This document shows positions 20,118-32,693 of a DNA stretch of 42,500 bases, piece by piece. The notes under the pieces were generated by a model, which saw only the letters and a program-made list of their open reading frames with translations, made no database searches and was not told the DNA's origin. Location: assembly GCF_964340395.1 (NCBI RefSeq), contig NC_135554.1:11970751-12013250 (forward strand), read 5' to 3'. Within the stretch, counting starts at the first letter, position 1, and every line of letters begins with the position of its first letter. The position numbers were made by a program, and so were the translations under genes. This DNA comes from Glandiceps talaboti (lineage: Eukaryota; Hemichordata; Enteropneusta; Spengelidae).

Positions 20118-20338
20118 GATTGTCTTTCTGTTTGGGTTTTATTTTTTTGGTAATGGGAGTACCATTTACACATACAGTAGAAAACCAATTAGAAAGGTGT
20201 TTTGATCTCAAATTCGAATAAAATTGCTAACAAATGACAACACCGACATACGCAAAACATGAACGTGTAGTTTAGGTAAGGTACACTCTTTTTGGAGGAT
20301 GTGGTGGCCCTGAAAAGGGCCGTTCGGTTAGACCGAGC

Positions 20339-20728
20339 TTACGCCCAGCTATGACCTCTGTACGGCACACCGGGTAAATTTGGATAAAGAGACCGTACCT
20401 GCGAAGTGACGCATTTAGGCATCACTTCCCTACGACTGATGGCAACATCATCAGCCTGCATTAGTTGCTGCTTCCTATGTAAGTAGCGTGGATCGTTCCA
20501 CGCATTTCTTCGGTCGAGCATATTCCAATACTTTCGGTAGAGCCGATGGCGAACCAAAACATTTTCGTCACAAGGTTCCTGGCCCATACCAAGCCAGTCT
20601 TGTCGGTATGTTGTGACACACGGGTAGCAAAGGCAGTGCGGCCATTCGTTTTGATGCAAAGCAATGTCGTTGTTTTGATCTTGCAGATCGTCCCCGATAC
20701 CACTGTCATTGATACCGAGCGTGCCAAA
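20339..20728 (-). CDS. Cys-rich open frame of an unrecognised protein, likely last exon
   Basis: The minus-strand frame is open for 129 codons and ends in TAA; possible acceptors are gacag near 20703 or gcaag near 20685. It reads EWPHCLCYPCVTTYRQDWLG, then a basic/aromatic region (RHRLYRKYWNML, AWNDPRYLHRKQQ), then REVMPKCVTSQVRSLYPNLP and GVPYRGHSW. Four Cys and His residues near the start (HCLCYPC) look like a small metal-binding knuckle. The C-terminal 'LYPN..GVPYxGH' string resembles proteins of unknown function I have seen predicted in invertebrate genomes, often in many copies; I cannot name the family. Codon use looks coding and unlike the AT-rich surroundings. It may join the frame at 20944-21411. 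Confidence 0.45.
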   Translation of the reverse strand, partial: FGTLGINDSGIGDDLQDQNNDIALHQNEWPHCLCYPCVTTYRQDWLGMGQEPCDENVLVRHRLYRKYWNMLDRRNAWNDPRYLHRKQQLMQADDVAISRREVMPKCVTSQVRSLYPNLPGVPYRGHSWA

Positions 20729-20943
20729 TCACACAATAAATTCAAACTCCCCCGAAATAATAACGAACCTGTAAATCTTTTTTTTAAAGAAGTAAATTTT
20801 GGGGTTTTTTCCGCCCATTATCTGCGTATTATTTTGAATTGATTACATGTAACAAAGCATTCTTTTTCACCATGTCGTTGGAAGTGGCAGTATGTCGATC
20901 ATCTCAATCTAAACTGAGCATGACGTCAACCCGACTTTCCGTG

Positions 20944-21411
20944 TTATGATACACATAGTACATGCTGCATCAACAGAAAATAATGTAACGCGTCTGGACA
21001 AAAATATACAAGGAAAGAAGGCAGAATACTATTCAAAATGGTGCCGAAACAGATTTTTTGGATCATGAGTTTCAATTGCAAAAGTCGTGTAGCTGTAAGT
21101 GCAATTGTCTTCGGCTCCACCCTGCCACGTACGTACATCCCCGGCGTACAGCACACCCCGTTATATTCATACGCTGTCGTCCAAGCTCCATATTTTGATT
21201 CACTGTACAGTGGTAAAGTTATAAAATTGGCCCGTTCAACCCTTTCGGGACATTGCAATGAACGATAAACAAAACAGCGATTTACTTCAGACAGTTCCTT
21301 TGCCATCGCTAGTGCATTGTTGTGTGATACGTCAACACAGCTGTCTCCCCGGTACATTTGTATTCCGATCTTTGAACAAACATACAAAAGGTTCTTTTTC
21401 GTGAAATTCAT
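20944..21411 (-). CDS. Open frame of an unrecognised protein, likely first exon of the same gene
   Basis: It starts at ATG (21409-21411) with MNFTKKNLLYVCSKIGIQMY and includes DSCVDVSHNNALAMAKEL, CFVYRSLQCPERVERANF and YSESKYGAWTTAYEY followed by NGVCCTPGMYVRGRVEP. The first 100 or so residues look like real protein, with five or more Cys; the last 35 are hydrophobic and AT-rich and probably run into an intron. Possible donors are TAC|GTACGT and AGG|GTGGAG near 21115-21135. If so, the intron would reach the frame ending at 20339. I see no signal peptide and recognise no domain. Confidence 0.4.
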   Translation of the reverse strand: MNFTKKNLLYVCSKIGIQMYRGDSCVDVSHNNALAMAKELSEVNRCFVYRSLQCPERVERANFITLPLYSESKYGAWTTAYEYNGVCCTPGMYVRGRVEPKTIALTATRLLQLKLMIQKICFGTILNSILPSFLVYFCPDALHYFLLMQHVLCVS

Positions 21412-21598
21412 TCTTTTATTTATAAAACTATATGTGTTACATAATTATGACACATTACAATGAAACAAAATTACCACCTCTGTCGAGTCAAAAGTGTTAT
21501 ATGCAGTAGACAACTGCCATCCATTGTCTATGGTATAATACGCACACTGCACAGTCGCTGTATACTGTGTCGGCCGAACTTTCAAGCTCAATGTGATA

Positions 21599-21834
21599 GA
21601 TAATGAACGAGTTTGGTTGATTATGCGTTATAACACGAGGGGGCGTAGCCCCGAGTGTTTGACGCATAATCAACCAAACGAGTTCATTATCTTACTTATC
21701 ACCACGGCGATAACAATAGAATTTGCATGTATTCCAAGTCTGTCAGGTGGCACTAGTGAAGAGTGGGTTATGGCTTATAATCTACGGCAATCCTGTACCC
21801 TGATTGGTGGACGGAGTGTAGCCGTGTGATAAGT
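21599..21834. repeat. Cruciform-forming palindrome with a second inverted repeat beside it
   Basis: Arms 21599-21627 and 21663-21691 pair over 29 bases with two mismatches (gataatgaac / gttcattatc at the tips). The loop continues as AACAC / GTGTT around GGGGGCGTAGCCCC. Adjacent, acttatcac.acggc (about 21694-21708) pairs with gccgtgtgataagt (21821-21834). It is probably a foldback transposable element, with no product. Confidence 0.7.
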
Positions 21835-22739
21835 GTATATGGCCGTTTCGTTGCGAGCCTGTACATAATACAGTTCGAGTATCACAACGACTAGCAACGC
21901 AGTGAAATGATTCCGATGTCCGTTGTTACTATAAATGATTTTGGTTCAGGCAGAAACAGTGTCTGTCATAACAGGATTAGTAAATGTTTGATCGTTGTCA
22001 TTGATATGTGGACACGGTGACGTGAGTGTTAATCCGCTCAGATAAGACGCTGTGTACTGGGTGGAGTAGTCCCTAATGCGGTGACCCGGGATTGAAATAC
22101 GGGCCTTTAAGCTGAGTGTACTTATACTGAGGGTCAACAAGGGAATGAAAGTATTATGGGATGTCCATTCCCTTCATTATTCTCGTCACTAAACTATACT
22201 GCCAATCTATTTCTTATCTTATTTTGTTTTAACGTATTCCCATCTTCAAATTTTCTGCTTCAATTCTACCAATATCATTACTTGTTGTTGTTGTTGTATT
22301 TTATTTATTAACGTGTCCTATGTGGACTTAAAATATACATTTGTTTATATGATCGAGTACTATTATTATTAAAACTTGCCACATTCAACCCCTTGGGCTT
22401 ATAAGACACAAATCCAACTTGTTGCAAAATAAATAAATACATAAAGAAAGAAACATTTTTTTTCAAGTGTGAGGAGTATATCTTACAAATTATACATTGT
22501 CTCCTCATTGTTTCTCTTGTTATAAGCATCAGAGATAAAGTTTGCCAACAGGTCAGGTGTTTTGATCATTAGTAGTTCAATCTTATCAATGATTTGAAAA
22601 GCACTGAAATAGCCAAACTGTTTTGTTAACTATGTTATATTTGATAGCCTCATCAATAAGACTGTTTTCCTTTTTCATACACTCTCTCTGCCAGTATTTC
22701 ACCATCATGTTATTAACAAAATTTGACAGTGGTTGCCTA
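21835..22739. other. No supported gene; downstream part of a LINE remnant possible
   Basis: AT-rich, with a short TTG run at 22282-22297. The part near 22600-22739 continues the reverse-transcriptase remnant on the minus strand with stops and frame changes. Confidence 0.5.
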
Positions 22740-22898
22740 CCTATGTTTGTCTTTTGCTAGATCAAACTTACCATTGGGTTGAAATTCTATCCCTAGATGC
22801 TTAAAGCTATATACGATCTCGGTATCCAATTGATGTTTTAATAATCTATTATTTCTATTAAATATTAATACCTTTGTTTTCTCTATATTGTTTAACAT
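22740..22898 (-). mobile_element. Broken reverse-transcriptase fragment of a LINE-type retrotransposon
   Basis: On the minus strand the frame reads MLNNIEKTKVLIFNRNN, then YSFKHLGIEFQPNGKF, DLAKDKH and a stop. The order 'N-x-x-KT-K-VLIFN ... F-KHLGI ... GKF' is the block downstream of the catalytic region of non-LTR reverse transcriptases. Reading on requires a frame change and passes further stops toward 22600. The catalytic block is missing upstream, so this is a dead, short fragment. Confidence 0.7.
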
Positions 22899-23140
22899 GC
22901 ATAGTTATCTTACAAGGGAGGTATTTGATGATGAAAGGGATGTATTCAAGTACTACAATACCTAATGACAGACATACTACTCACAGTGGTATTCAAAAAA
23001 TGTACACTTATTGTACATTACATGTAATCTGCAATACTATTGTTTAGCTTACTTTGGAGTGATGATGATTGAAAAGTTCACTCAAAATCGAACGTCAATA
23101 ACTATTTATGGACAGAAAATATGTAGGATTACTAATAATT

Positions 23141-24066
23141 AGTCCCTGCCGGACGAAGTCCGGAACAGGGACTTATGGATTGGGTTCTGTCTGTCTGTGT
23201 GTCCGTCTGTCCGTCCAGAGCCGTTTCTTGGAGATGCCTGGACCAATTTTTTTCAAACTTGGTACAGAGGCAACATACAACAATGGCATACATATGCACG
23301 TCAATTTGCAAATTTTCCCTGTCTAAAGCCATAACTCAGACATGCTTGAACAGATCTCATTCAAAGTTGATATTAGCACAGTGTTCTATGACGTACATGT
23401 GCATATCCATTTTCATCATGATATGATCCAATATGGCTGCCTGGCAGCCATTTTGTTTGCGAATTTTCCATGTCCAAAGCCATAACTCAGACATACTTGA
23501 ACAGATCTCATTCAAAGTTGGTATTAGGACAGTGTTCTATGACATACATGTGCATATCCATTTTTGTCGTGATACAATCCCTCATTCCCGATCCATCCTT
23601 TATTGTTGTAGGCATGTTCCATGTCCAACAAGCAGACACAACATATCTAAGTCTGTTTGATTTAGGTTCACAAGTGTTGTTGCGTGATCAGAGTAGTGAT
23701 AATTCCTTAAAACCCAATCATAGTGGGGACTATGTCATTCTCAATGACTTGTTTTTTTTTCAAACCAATCATTTCGAACACTCAATTTGCAAACGACATT
23801 AATCGTTGTTGTCATTGATGTCGTTACAACTGGTTAGTGAGACAGCGATTGAAGCAAAATCACAGATCACGATGTAAACGGGCTACAAACTATCTTGACT
23901 TTGGTGATGACTCACCTTGAAACAAACAAATAGAACACCACTCTATCTGACAAATAACAAATGCAAGTAATTCTCACATTTGCTTGAACATAAAATGAAA
24001 CTAGAGCAAAATAGAGAAGTGACAAATTTCATCCGAGTTTGAATGCCAAATTATAGGCAGAAGACA
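23141..24066 (+). mobile_element. Composite repeat: hairpin head, TCTG/GTCC microsatellite, 151-bp tandem units, R1 tail
   Basis: It opens with a strong hairpin, AGTCCCTG...CAGGGACT enclosing CCGGAC-GAA-GTCCGG (about 23141-23174). A TCTG/GTCC-rich stretch follows, then two tandem units starting at 23308 and 23459 (period 151, each with aattttcc..gtc.aaagcc ataactcagaca), then the R1 body ending ggcagaagaca. The junction between spacer and unit B lies inside it, which makes the element a candidate site for the duplication event. Confidence 0.65.
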
Positions 24067-24493
24067 GGACCAGTACCAGTATGTACCTATGCGAACCCAA
24101 CTTTGTAATGTTTGTGTACCGTATTAGTACATACTATTACCCCACTTTGAGAAAATCAAGCAGAAAGACAGAGTGACATGATTAGGTGTTAGAGTGGCCT
24201 TTTAGTTTTAATTTATAGTTAGGATAACATTTTTACTAAGCCATGATTCTTAAAGGCCTAGTGGGCATTAGGATTAAAATCTAGGTCTGGAAAAATTTGT
24301 CTGACAAAGCTATAAAGTTGGTGCTGAACAAATGAATAATGCTGTTAATCTCCCCACTGATAGATAACACTAATGCAAAAACCTAGGTTTGAATCACAAG
24401 TGTTTACAGGTGCCCCCACATTGTGTTCGTTGCCTCATGATAGATCCACCACTGGTTAATGACTCGTTAACCAAACTGAGTGTACATTTACAG

Positions 24494-26037
24494 GGAAAGC
24501 TGGAGTGTTAACAAAAGAAGATATACCAGAGGAACTTGACGCAGAAGATTCACAGTATGTTTATATCTATATTAATTGATTGATAAAATTATTAAAAGTG
24601 GCCACATGGATAAGGATTGGGTAATCTATATATTTTGTATTTTTAATTTATAAAACAATAGTATCATGGTCTTCGTACCTGAAAAATCGATGTGAAACAA
24701 CATAGACCAAGACTTTTTTTGTAACTCAATACAGTGCAAAAAGCTAAAAAAAAAAAATGTGCAAAACATTTATTATTGTACTTGCAATAACAAGCATTTT
24801 ACCCATTGATTTGTAATTTATTGAGTTACAAAGAAAGACTTGGCATATGTTGATTCACATTTATTTTTTCAAGTAGGAAACCATGATAAAATTGTTTTAT
24901 AAATTGAAAGTACAAAAAGTAAATACCCAATCCTCATCTATATGGCCTAGAATTAATATAAAGAATCAACACAGTTGAGGTATTCAAAACTGAAGTTACC
25001 TTGATATAACACTGTATTTGCCATAATGTAACACATTGACATTCATGTATAAATCACAATGTTTTCAGTAGATGCAGACACTCACATAATATGTAATTAC
25101 TACCAAACTAGAATGATCTTAGAGTTTCAAATCGGCAGGATGATGTTTTCACGTCTCTCACAATGTTTTTGTTACAAAATACATAAAACAAAATACAGAC
25201 ATTGATAGAACGCAAACATATAAAGTGATACATTTTGTCTCACTGATCACAGATCACCATCACTGTCAGATGAAACAAGGAATATTAAAACACAAAATGG
25301 TTTATTTACATGTATGTTCACAATGAGATAAAGTGTGATATTTCATGTACATGTGCACTATCAGTGCCTGTCCATAGCAAAAAATATGTGAGGTGTAACA
25401 TGATATAATGATAATTAAATGTATTCCCCCAATATTGTTCTTCGTTCAGGCAAGGGAAATACAAGTGACCTGAGGGGCCTTTGTCAGTACTCGTCTAGTG
25501 ACTCGATCGTAGTGACAACCCTTAGGTCACAAATATTTTCCAGCTGAATGAAGAAAAAATATTGGAGAATAACATAATTATATCAACACAAGTAATATGA
25601 AAGAAAAATTGGGGGAAAAGTAATGACAATTTATAACATTCTAACTCATATTTTCAACACAGCAAGACCAGTGATGTAGACACGCATTGTCATGACATAG
25701 ACATGCATATTGCAACGCAGAGCGACCACAGTATATATACCCAATTTTTTTGTTCAACTTGACTCGTGCATGGTATAATATTAATATACAGTAACTTAAT
25801 ATCATTAAAAGTGGCCGATGATGGCATTTTTCATAATAATTGCCTCTTATTTTATTTTCCATCAGAAATGCCTATTTCTTTATGAACCCAGTTCGAGTGA
25901 CCACGAATGGTAATAAGGATCCTGTATTGGTTGAAGAAGAAGTAGATTTAAGAGAGTCAGGTGTTGATAATAATTTGGCTGCTGCAGTGTCAACAGATGA
26001 TGTGAAAATAGAAGACAATTCAACCACTGCACTTTAA
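24494..26037 (+). CDS. Last two exons of the unrecognised acidic-tail gene (copy B)
   Basis: Exons 24494-24554 and 25866-26037 mirror 1084-1144 and 2445-2616. The donor of the first has changed from GTAAGT to GTATGT, still usable but weaker. The tail keeps the ending KIEDNSTTAL. No upstream exons are apparent between unit A and this point, so the copy looks like an orphaned 3' end and not a whole gene, unless exons were missed in the spacer. Three of the four differences from copy A in the second exon change the residue, consistent with weak constraint. Confidence 0.5.
24600..24947. mobile_element. Palindromic MITE-like element (unit B copy)
   Basis: Counterpart of 1190-1534, with a longer A-run at the centre. 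Confidence 0.8.
25410..25581. mobile_element. Small foldback element (unit B copy)
   Basis: Counterpart of 1984-2157, with shortened left arm and a 4-base gatc insertion in the core. Confidence 0.65.
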
Positions 26038-28463
26038 TTTACATATAGTCTATGGCTTCGAATCCCAAGATCTCTCTTTACCCTGTATAGCGCAACGAGA
26101 AATCGTGATTCAAAAGTTGTTCATGCACATGAGTAAACCTCCAACTATTAGAATGATGTATAAGCAGCTACCTGATTGGACAAAGGCACCATATGTTGAA
26201 ATTATGTAAAAAGCCCCAATAAACACGAACTCATCATTGGGCAGAATTCTGTGATTGATTAACAAAGATGTGATGGTAATGACTGCAGTGCGGATGGCTT
26301 CCATAGAATTTTAAATTTCATATCAGGACCTAATTCAGCTAGACATGAAAGAGATTTGAAATTGGAAATACTCTATACTAGTCAATGTACATTTGTATTG
26401 CATAATCATTCTAAAGAAAGCACGTCTATGCAAGTTTTGAATTCTTTGTAAAAATGTAACTTTAGATAGATGAGTTGTCTATTCATACATCAAAACAAAA
26501 AAATTGAATGCAAATTTTGCACAATGAGATCATAGTAGTGTAACTTGGTTCAAATATGATAATGTCCCGTAGACTGGACTTTGTACAAAAATTTGATTCC
26601 GATTATATGAACAGCATGGGTGTTTTTTACTCCATGTAACCCGAAAGATCCAGTCTTTGTTTCTGTTTTTGTTATATGTGGTTAACAAGTTAGTGGACCA
26701 TCGACTTGATCTTTCAGACTATACTCCATGCAATGTGAACTGTTGAAAAGTTTCATTTTAATGTACGGCATCAAATCACTTCCTACTTTTTGTATGTAAC
26801 TACTGTATATGTATATATATCATTCTCTAAAGACTACCATTGGTGTACATTTTATATTGCCCTAACTAGCAGCGACATGTTGTTCCCAACCATTCAATTT
26901 ACTCAGTATTGATAATTACTGTAAACTTAGGGAGTTTTTTCGCTACCAGAAATTTTTGTGATTTTCAGGTTGCTAATTAGTTCCCCCCCCCAAAATTATA
27001 TTTATGCACATTATTGAGCCTCATACTGTGTACAGATGACATTTCTGCCAACATAAACCTTCGCATTTTTCATTGTCGGCAAATTGAGTGAAAACTTGTC
27101 TTACAAAAATTTCTAGGTTTGCAGTATTTGAAGTACATGGACAGTCTGATTTGGTAGGTGACACACCTTCATTGGATTGCTTTCCAGTGATAGTATTACA
27201 TTTTAAAGGTCACAAAATAGATAAAATATACAACTTTTCTTGCCATTTTATCAGGCTTCCTCACAAAAATAATGAGATTCAGAGATTTAGGCTAATATTG
27301 CTAGATTTCCCCCTCCAGTACTGGAATTGCCTATAACTGATATCCAAAGATAATGCAACTGATTGACAGATGATGAATAATTAAACATATCGTTACATCA
27401 ACCTCCCTCTAGGCTGAACACATAAAAATCATGTTATATCATGTAGCATAATTTAACAGATAACATTGGTTCTTTGTCAATCAGATACTCCCCTCTAGTT
27501 TTGCCATGCCTTCATTTACGTATACATAGTGGATAGTCCTTGAAAGGTAAAATGTTATAAATAAAGATGCACTACTAGGCAACACAACCAAATATATTAG
27601 GCTTCCTTGCTATTATAGTTAGAATTAGTTCCAAACTCGAAACATATGGCACTGGTAATTCAGCCTTCAGTTAAACAGTATCTTTGTTTAAACTGCACAT
27701 TACATTCTCAAATCAATGTAGTGTACGTTTGTAGTATTTACAACCATTGCAGTATTTATGATTGATATCAGAATGTAAAACAGTGAATATATTTGGCCAG
27801 TTAAAACATTCATATTCCAGTTTTACGACCTTATTTCATACACTATTACCTCTATGCATTTTTTATTTCATAAACTGGGCAGTGTTGACTCAATGTTGGA
27901 ATCAAAATCCAGACATTTGGAAAATTAATTATGCAAATGTATTGTAATGAATAATAAAGGATGTTAGACAAGTTTTAATACATATTGTATGTCGTCATCC
28001 CGTGTTATTATTTGTGGTAATGAACAATAACATATAATTCTATTTCGTTTTTTCCAACCTTCAACAATTTTGTCGCAACTTATATTTTTGTACCCGATAC
28101 TATTTCGATCAGGATTTTAATTAATATTTGTTACCTGCCCCTAAACAGACACATGTTGCAAGTCATAGTGTATAGGAGGGCTTTGGCTGAGTAATGGGTG
28201 TACAGAGACACGCATAAACTTGCTGAACAGTACAAAAACGATTGAAAAGCTATGCGACCACTGTTTGCAAAACAATACAAACTGAACACGTCCAAAGAGC
28301 ACGTAAGCTGCCCATGAAAAACCTGAAAGAAAAACCTGTAATTCTTAGGAAAAATATATTGATAACACGCATAGAACGACCCTTGTCAAGATATATGTCC
28401 TTGCAGTAATTTCTTGCATTCATGCTTAAAATGTGCCTGGCTAAGCTGCTGTTCTTTGTTGTT
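26038..28463. other. AT-rich intergenic DNA, copy of 2617-5000
   Basis: No gene supported. Equivalent AATAAA candidates are kept. Where unit A diverges (after about 5000), unit B continues into unique sequence and then an R1 copy. Confidence 0.6.
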
Positions 28464-28899
28464 GTAGGCATGTCCAACAAGCAGACACAACATATCTAAG
28501 TCTGTTTGATTTAGGTTCACAAGTGTTGTTGTGTGATCAGAGTAGTGATAATTCCTTAAACCCAATCATAGTGGGGACTATGTCATTCTCAATGACTTTT
28601 TTTTTCGAACACTCAATTTGCAAACGACATTAATCGTTGTTGTCATTGATGTCATTACAACTGGTTAGTGAGACAGCGATTGAAGCAAAATCACAGATCA
28701 CGATGTAAACGGGCTACAAACTATCTTGACTTTGGTGATGACTCACCTTGAATCAAACAAATAGAACACCACTCTATCTGACAAATAACAAATGCAAGTA
28801 ATTCTCACATTTGCTTGAACATAAAATGAAGCTAGAGCAAAATAGAGAAGTGACAAATTTCATCCGAGTTTGAATGCCAAATTATAGGCAGAAGACATA
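28464..28899 (+). repeat. Dispersed repeat R1, second copy in unit B
   Basis: It matches 202-650 from gtaggcatg to ggcagaagaca, with a 7-base deletion in ttccatg near the start. It lies just upstream of the hydrolase copy B promoter region. Confidence 0.8.
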
Positions 28900-29004
28900 T
28901 AGCTATGTATTAACTATATAACCAAATCTATTATTATGTAAATTAAGCGTTCATCGTTTTTCATTAATTTATATAATTTTTTCATTCCTTTTATGATACG
29001 TGAG

Positions 29005-29011
29005 TATAAAA
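29005..29011 (+). promoter_or_regulatory. Candidate TATA box of hydrolase copy B
   Basis: TATAAAA 136 bases before the start codon, in a block conserved with unit A (6153-6159). Confidence 0.45.
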
Positions 29012-29146
29012 ACTTGTCATTCATTTGAATACCTCCATATGACACTGCGTGCATGATCAGTCCTCCAATCCGGTGTGATTTATCTTTGTGCACGATATTC
29101 TGCCGACGATTTAGGCCTCATTTTGTTGCTTAGAAGTTTCGTTGAA

Positions 29147-31925
29147 ATGTCAATCAAACTAGTGATCGACTGCGATGCTGGAATCGACGATGCACAGGCC
29201 ATAATGATGGCTGTATCGAGGCCTAACGTAGAGATACTAGCAATCACCTGTGTTAAAGGTAACGTGGCAGTACGACAAGTTTGTAGAAATGTACTCAAAG
29301 TTTTGGATGCGTGTGATCAACTTCAGAAGGTCAGTAAATTATGATATTATAACACTTCTCGACATGATTAGTATTGATATTATCCGACACTGGTTTTTTT
29401 TTTTCATACAAAAGATTTGTTTTTTGTTTATTGTTTCCTTTTTCTTACTAAACTCCTGCAATGGTAGTAACTGCCGGGCACTCAATTTGAATGGACCAAT
29501 CACATAACCTGATTTGATCACTACGGCTGTGACTGTTTGTCATACAAGGTTGGGAATACACCATCATTAATCAAACATAGGAACCCGGAAGTACACACCC
29601 AGTTACTAAACATGACACACTAAAGATGGACTGAGCTACTTTCATAATAGCAAGAAATGCATTAGTCTTGCTGTTAGACGTTCGGGCTTTCTTTCGATGC
29701 TATAACTATAAGCGAACGAAGTTCGCATGTGAGGGCTTGCCCGAACAAATGTCATTTTCAGACCGGACATTCCATTGAGATTACGATAAGCGGTGGGTTG
29801 GACCATATATGCATATATATACTTTAATATATTCAATCTCTGCATGCAGGTGTTGACAAACACATTTATGTCATTACTATGTCTTATCAGTTTATGGTAA
29901 TTGTGTTTGATGAGTGTGTAGACGTTGTCATTCACACATTTTAGTTAACGCATTGGTGGTTATTTTTACAAGCCCCTCCTTAAGATGAATATGCATGAAA
30001 ATTTAGCTATTGTCCTCTGTTTGTGCTTGTCGCTAATACGGTTCTCTGATTGGCAGTTATTTATATCCTGATGACATTCGCTAGACCTCGGATGTTCCAT
30101 CCTCGATAGCGTTGTTCGGCTGTGTGTCGTATTTTATCGGAAGAACATCCGAGGGCGCTAGCTGATAGACCAGAAATGCATTAGAAATCGGGTTAAGTGA
30201 TTGGTCCATTCAAATTGAGTGCCCGGGAGTTAGGAACATATTCTAACGAGATTTTACAATGCAGGATGGTAAAGCTTGAAATAGTCAGAATTGATGCCTT
30301 TCCGTGACTATGACGTCAATTGCGACTGGTAAATATGTGACTTCTAAGTAAGCATGTTTGTTCTAGAAAGATGAATTTTTACTGATCAGAAGTCAAATCG
30401 ATATCAGGAATTTGCAAAGATCCTAAGCGAGAAACAGTGAACATTATCATGGAAGTATAACCCACTTATACTTCCATGACATTATCATTAGTACACGGAA
30501 AATTTGTGATGTGTACCAATTGAATGCTAATTTTACACAACGGTGTCTTGAAGTTGTTCGCCTGAATCTAGACCGTCGGACGTAAAGTTTCATTCAATCG
30601 CAGGGTCTATGATTAACTAAAGCGCAAACCAGCAAGATCACAATCTCTTGCTACATTGTGTATATTGAAATAAACACCGTACTGCGACTAGACGCAGACA
30701 CGGCGGGTGCAATGTATTGACATATCTACGGTGTCCAGTGCGTGACATCACTTGGCCTCTTGATGCCACACATTGTGGCCGACTAGGACATACAAAAAAA
30801 GAGAGACGTGCTCTCACCAAGGAGTGGCTGCCATAAAAAAGAAACGTTCTCTCATCACGAAAGAGTGGCTCCCATTAACAGCGAGATGTGCTTTCACTAA
30901 TGTGGGCGTTCCCAATCAAAAAGTTATGTCCCCTCTTCAACGGGCGCATGTATCATTTTGATTGGGGAACCCACTGTTTGACTGAGGACCCCTCATTTTG
31001 ATACACCACGTCTTTTTTTGTCCAAGTCGGCCACATACACCTCACATATGTATTTCGTGTCTGTATGGTGGTCCTTTAGTTCGGTCAAAAATTGCAAGAA
31101 ACTGTACATGTGTTCATTCCATCTTGCTATGTTATAAAATGTGGCATGTGGCATAAATATCTTATTGGTTTCTGCGTGGTTGTATGTATCAGACAGAACC
31201 AGAGAACTGTAACTTAAAATGGGCTTTATGTATTGTATGAATATAATTGACTTTTGAGATTACATTTGAAGCACCATTAGTCAAAGTAAACAACCATATC
31301 TATCATGATAGTGAACAAAAACACTTACAGTTTGCAGTCGAAAGCTCCCAGCTTATTATATTATGCTGTGTTGTATGTGTATATATATATTAAATTATAA
31401 CTCAACTATATTGTTAGTTTTATCTAAAGGAGTTTGCTGATAGTTTGATGATAGTGGTAGATTGACAATGATATCGATGTTGACATTAAATTCCAGATCC
31501 CCGTATATCAAGGAGCGGAATCACCCCTTATTAGCAGAGACGACCTGAAACCAACTGATTTTCATGGCAAAGATGGTCTAGGAAATGTGCCATTCATTGA
31601 AACACCTGGCGATCAGTACGTATCAGATGGTCATGCTGTCAACAAGTTAATCGAATTGGTAAAACTACATCCAGGGGAACTGACCATCGTTGCTCTGGGA
31701 CCTTTAACGAATTTGGCTTTAGCTCAAAGATTGTACCCTGATTTCAGTAAACGTGTCAAAATGATCAGTGTAATGGGAGGAAACATAGAAGGTGAGTGCA
31801 TTCTTGTTGGCGCTGTATATACATGCCATACAGGATTTGTCGGATGGGTAAACCAATGAAAACGGTGGCTTGGATGTTTTATTGTACAATAAGCTTACTT
31901 ATCTACGCGAGTAGTTACAAACACT

Positions 31926-31965
<40 letters not shown>

Positions 31966-32305
31966 CACACACAATCATTGCGTATGTATGTATGTATGTA
32001 TGTATGTATGTATGTATGTATGTATGTATGTATGTATGTATGTATGTGTGTGTGTGTGTGTGCGTGCGTGTATGCATGTATGTATGTATGTATGTATGTA
32101 TGTATGTATGTCTAGGTAGGTAGATAGGTAGGTGGGTAGGTAGGTAGGTACAAGTACTAGTAGGGAGATGTGGCAGGTAGGTTGGTATAGGTGGGTATTT
32201 GTATATTAATATATCGTGTATCTGCGTCTCTACATATTTGTACCTTCAGTATGTGTCTGTGAGGGACAGACAGGGATGGAGAGAGAGTGGGCGACAGGCA
32301 GGGTG

Positions 32306-32340
<35 letters not shown>

Positions 32341-32656
32341 TCTACATTTTTTTATTCCAAGTGACGTCATAGCTTTATTTTATTTGTGTCAACTATATAG
32401 GTGTTGGAAACATAGCAATATCAGCAGAATTTAATTTCTTTATGGATGTGGAAGCTGCTCATATAATACTGAATGATTTCCAGTGTCCGCTGTATATTTC
32501 CAGCTGGGAGCTGTGTCTTAAATCTTGTGTTGAATATGTAAGTACACTGAATGCAAGTTTTTTAAATCCATATTATTATGTGAATATATAACATTTATCT
32601 TCAGAGGTCATGGACCCAACGATGAAAAGCGACTGATTCCCACTACCCCCCTCCCC

Positions 32657-32693
<37 letters not shown>

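Larger units (their letters stand above)
18175..20338. other. Single-copy spacer, no supported gene
   Basis: It holds a (GGT)n run at 18811-18861 and a (GTGTTT)n run at 20052-20117. A minus-strand frame at 18551-18769 vaguely recalls a transporter helix but is not convincing. The rest shows no recognisable product. Confidence 0.55.

Noticed and set aside
19964-20188. His-Lys repeat protein on the minus strand
   Set aside because: Artefact of the GTGTTT hexanucleotide microsatellite.
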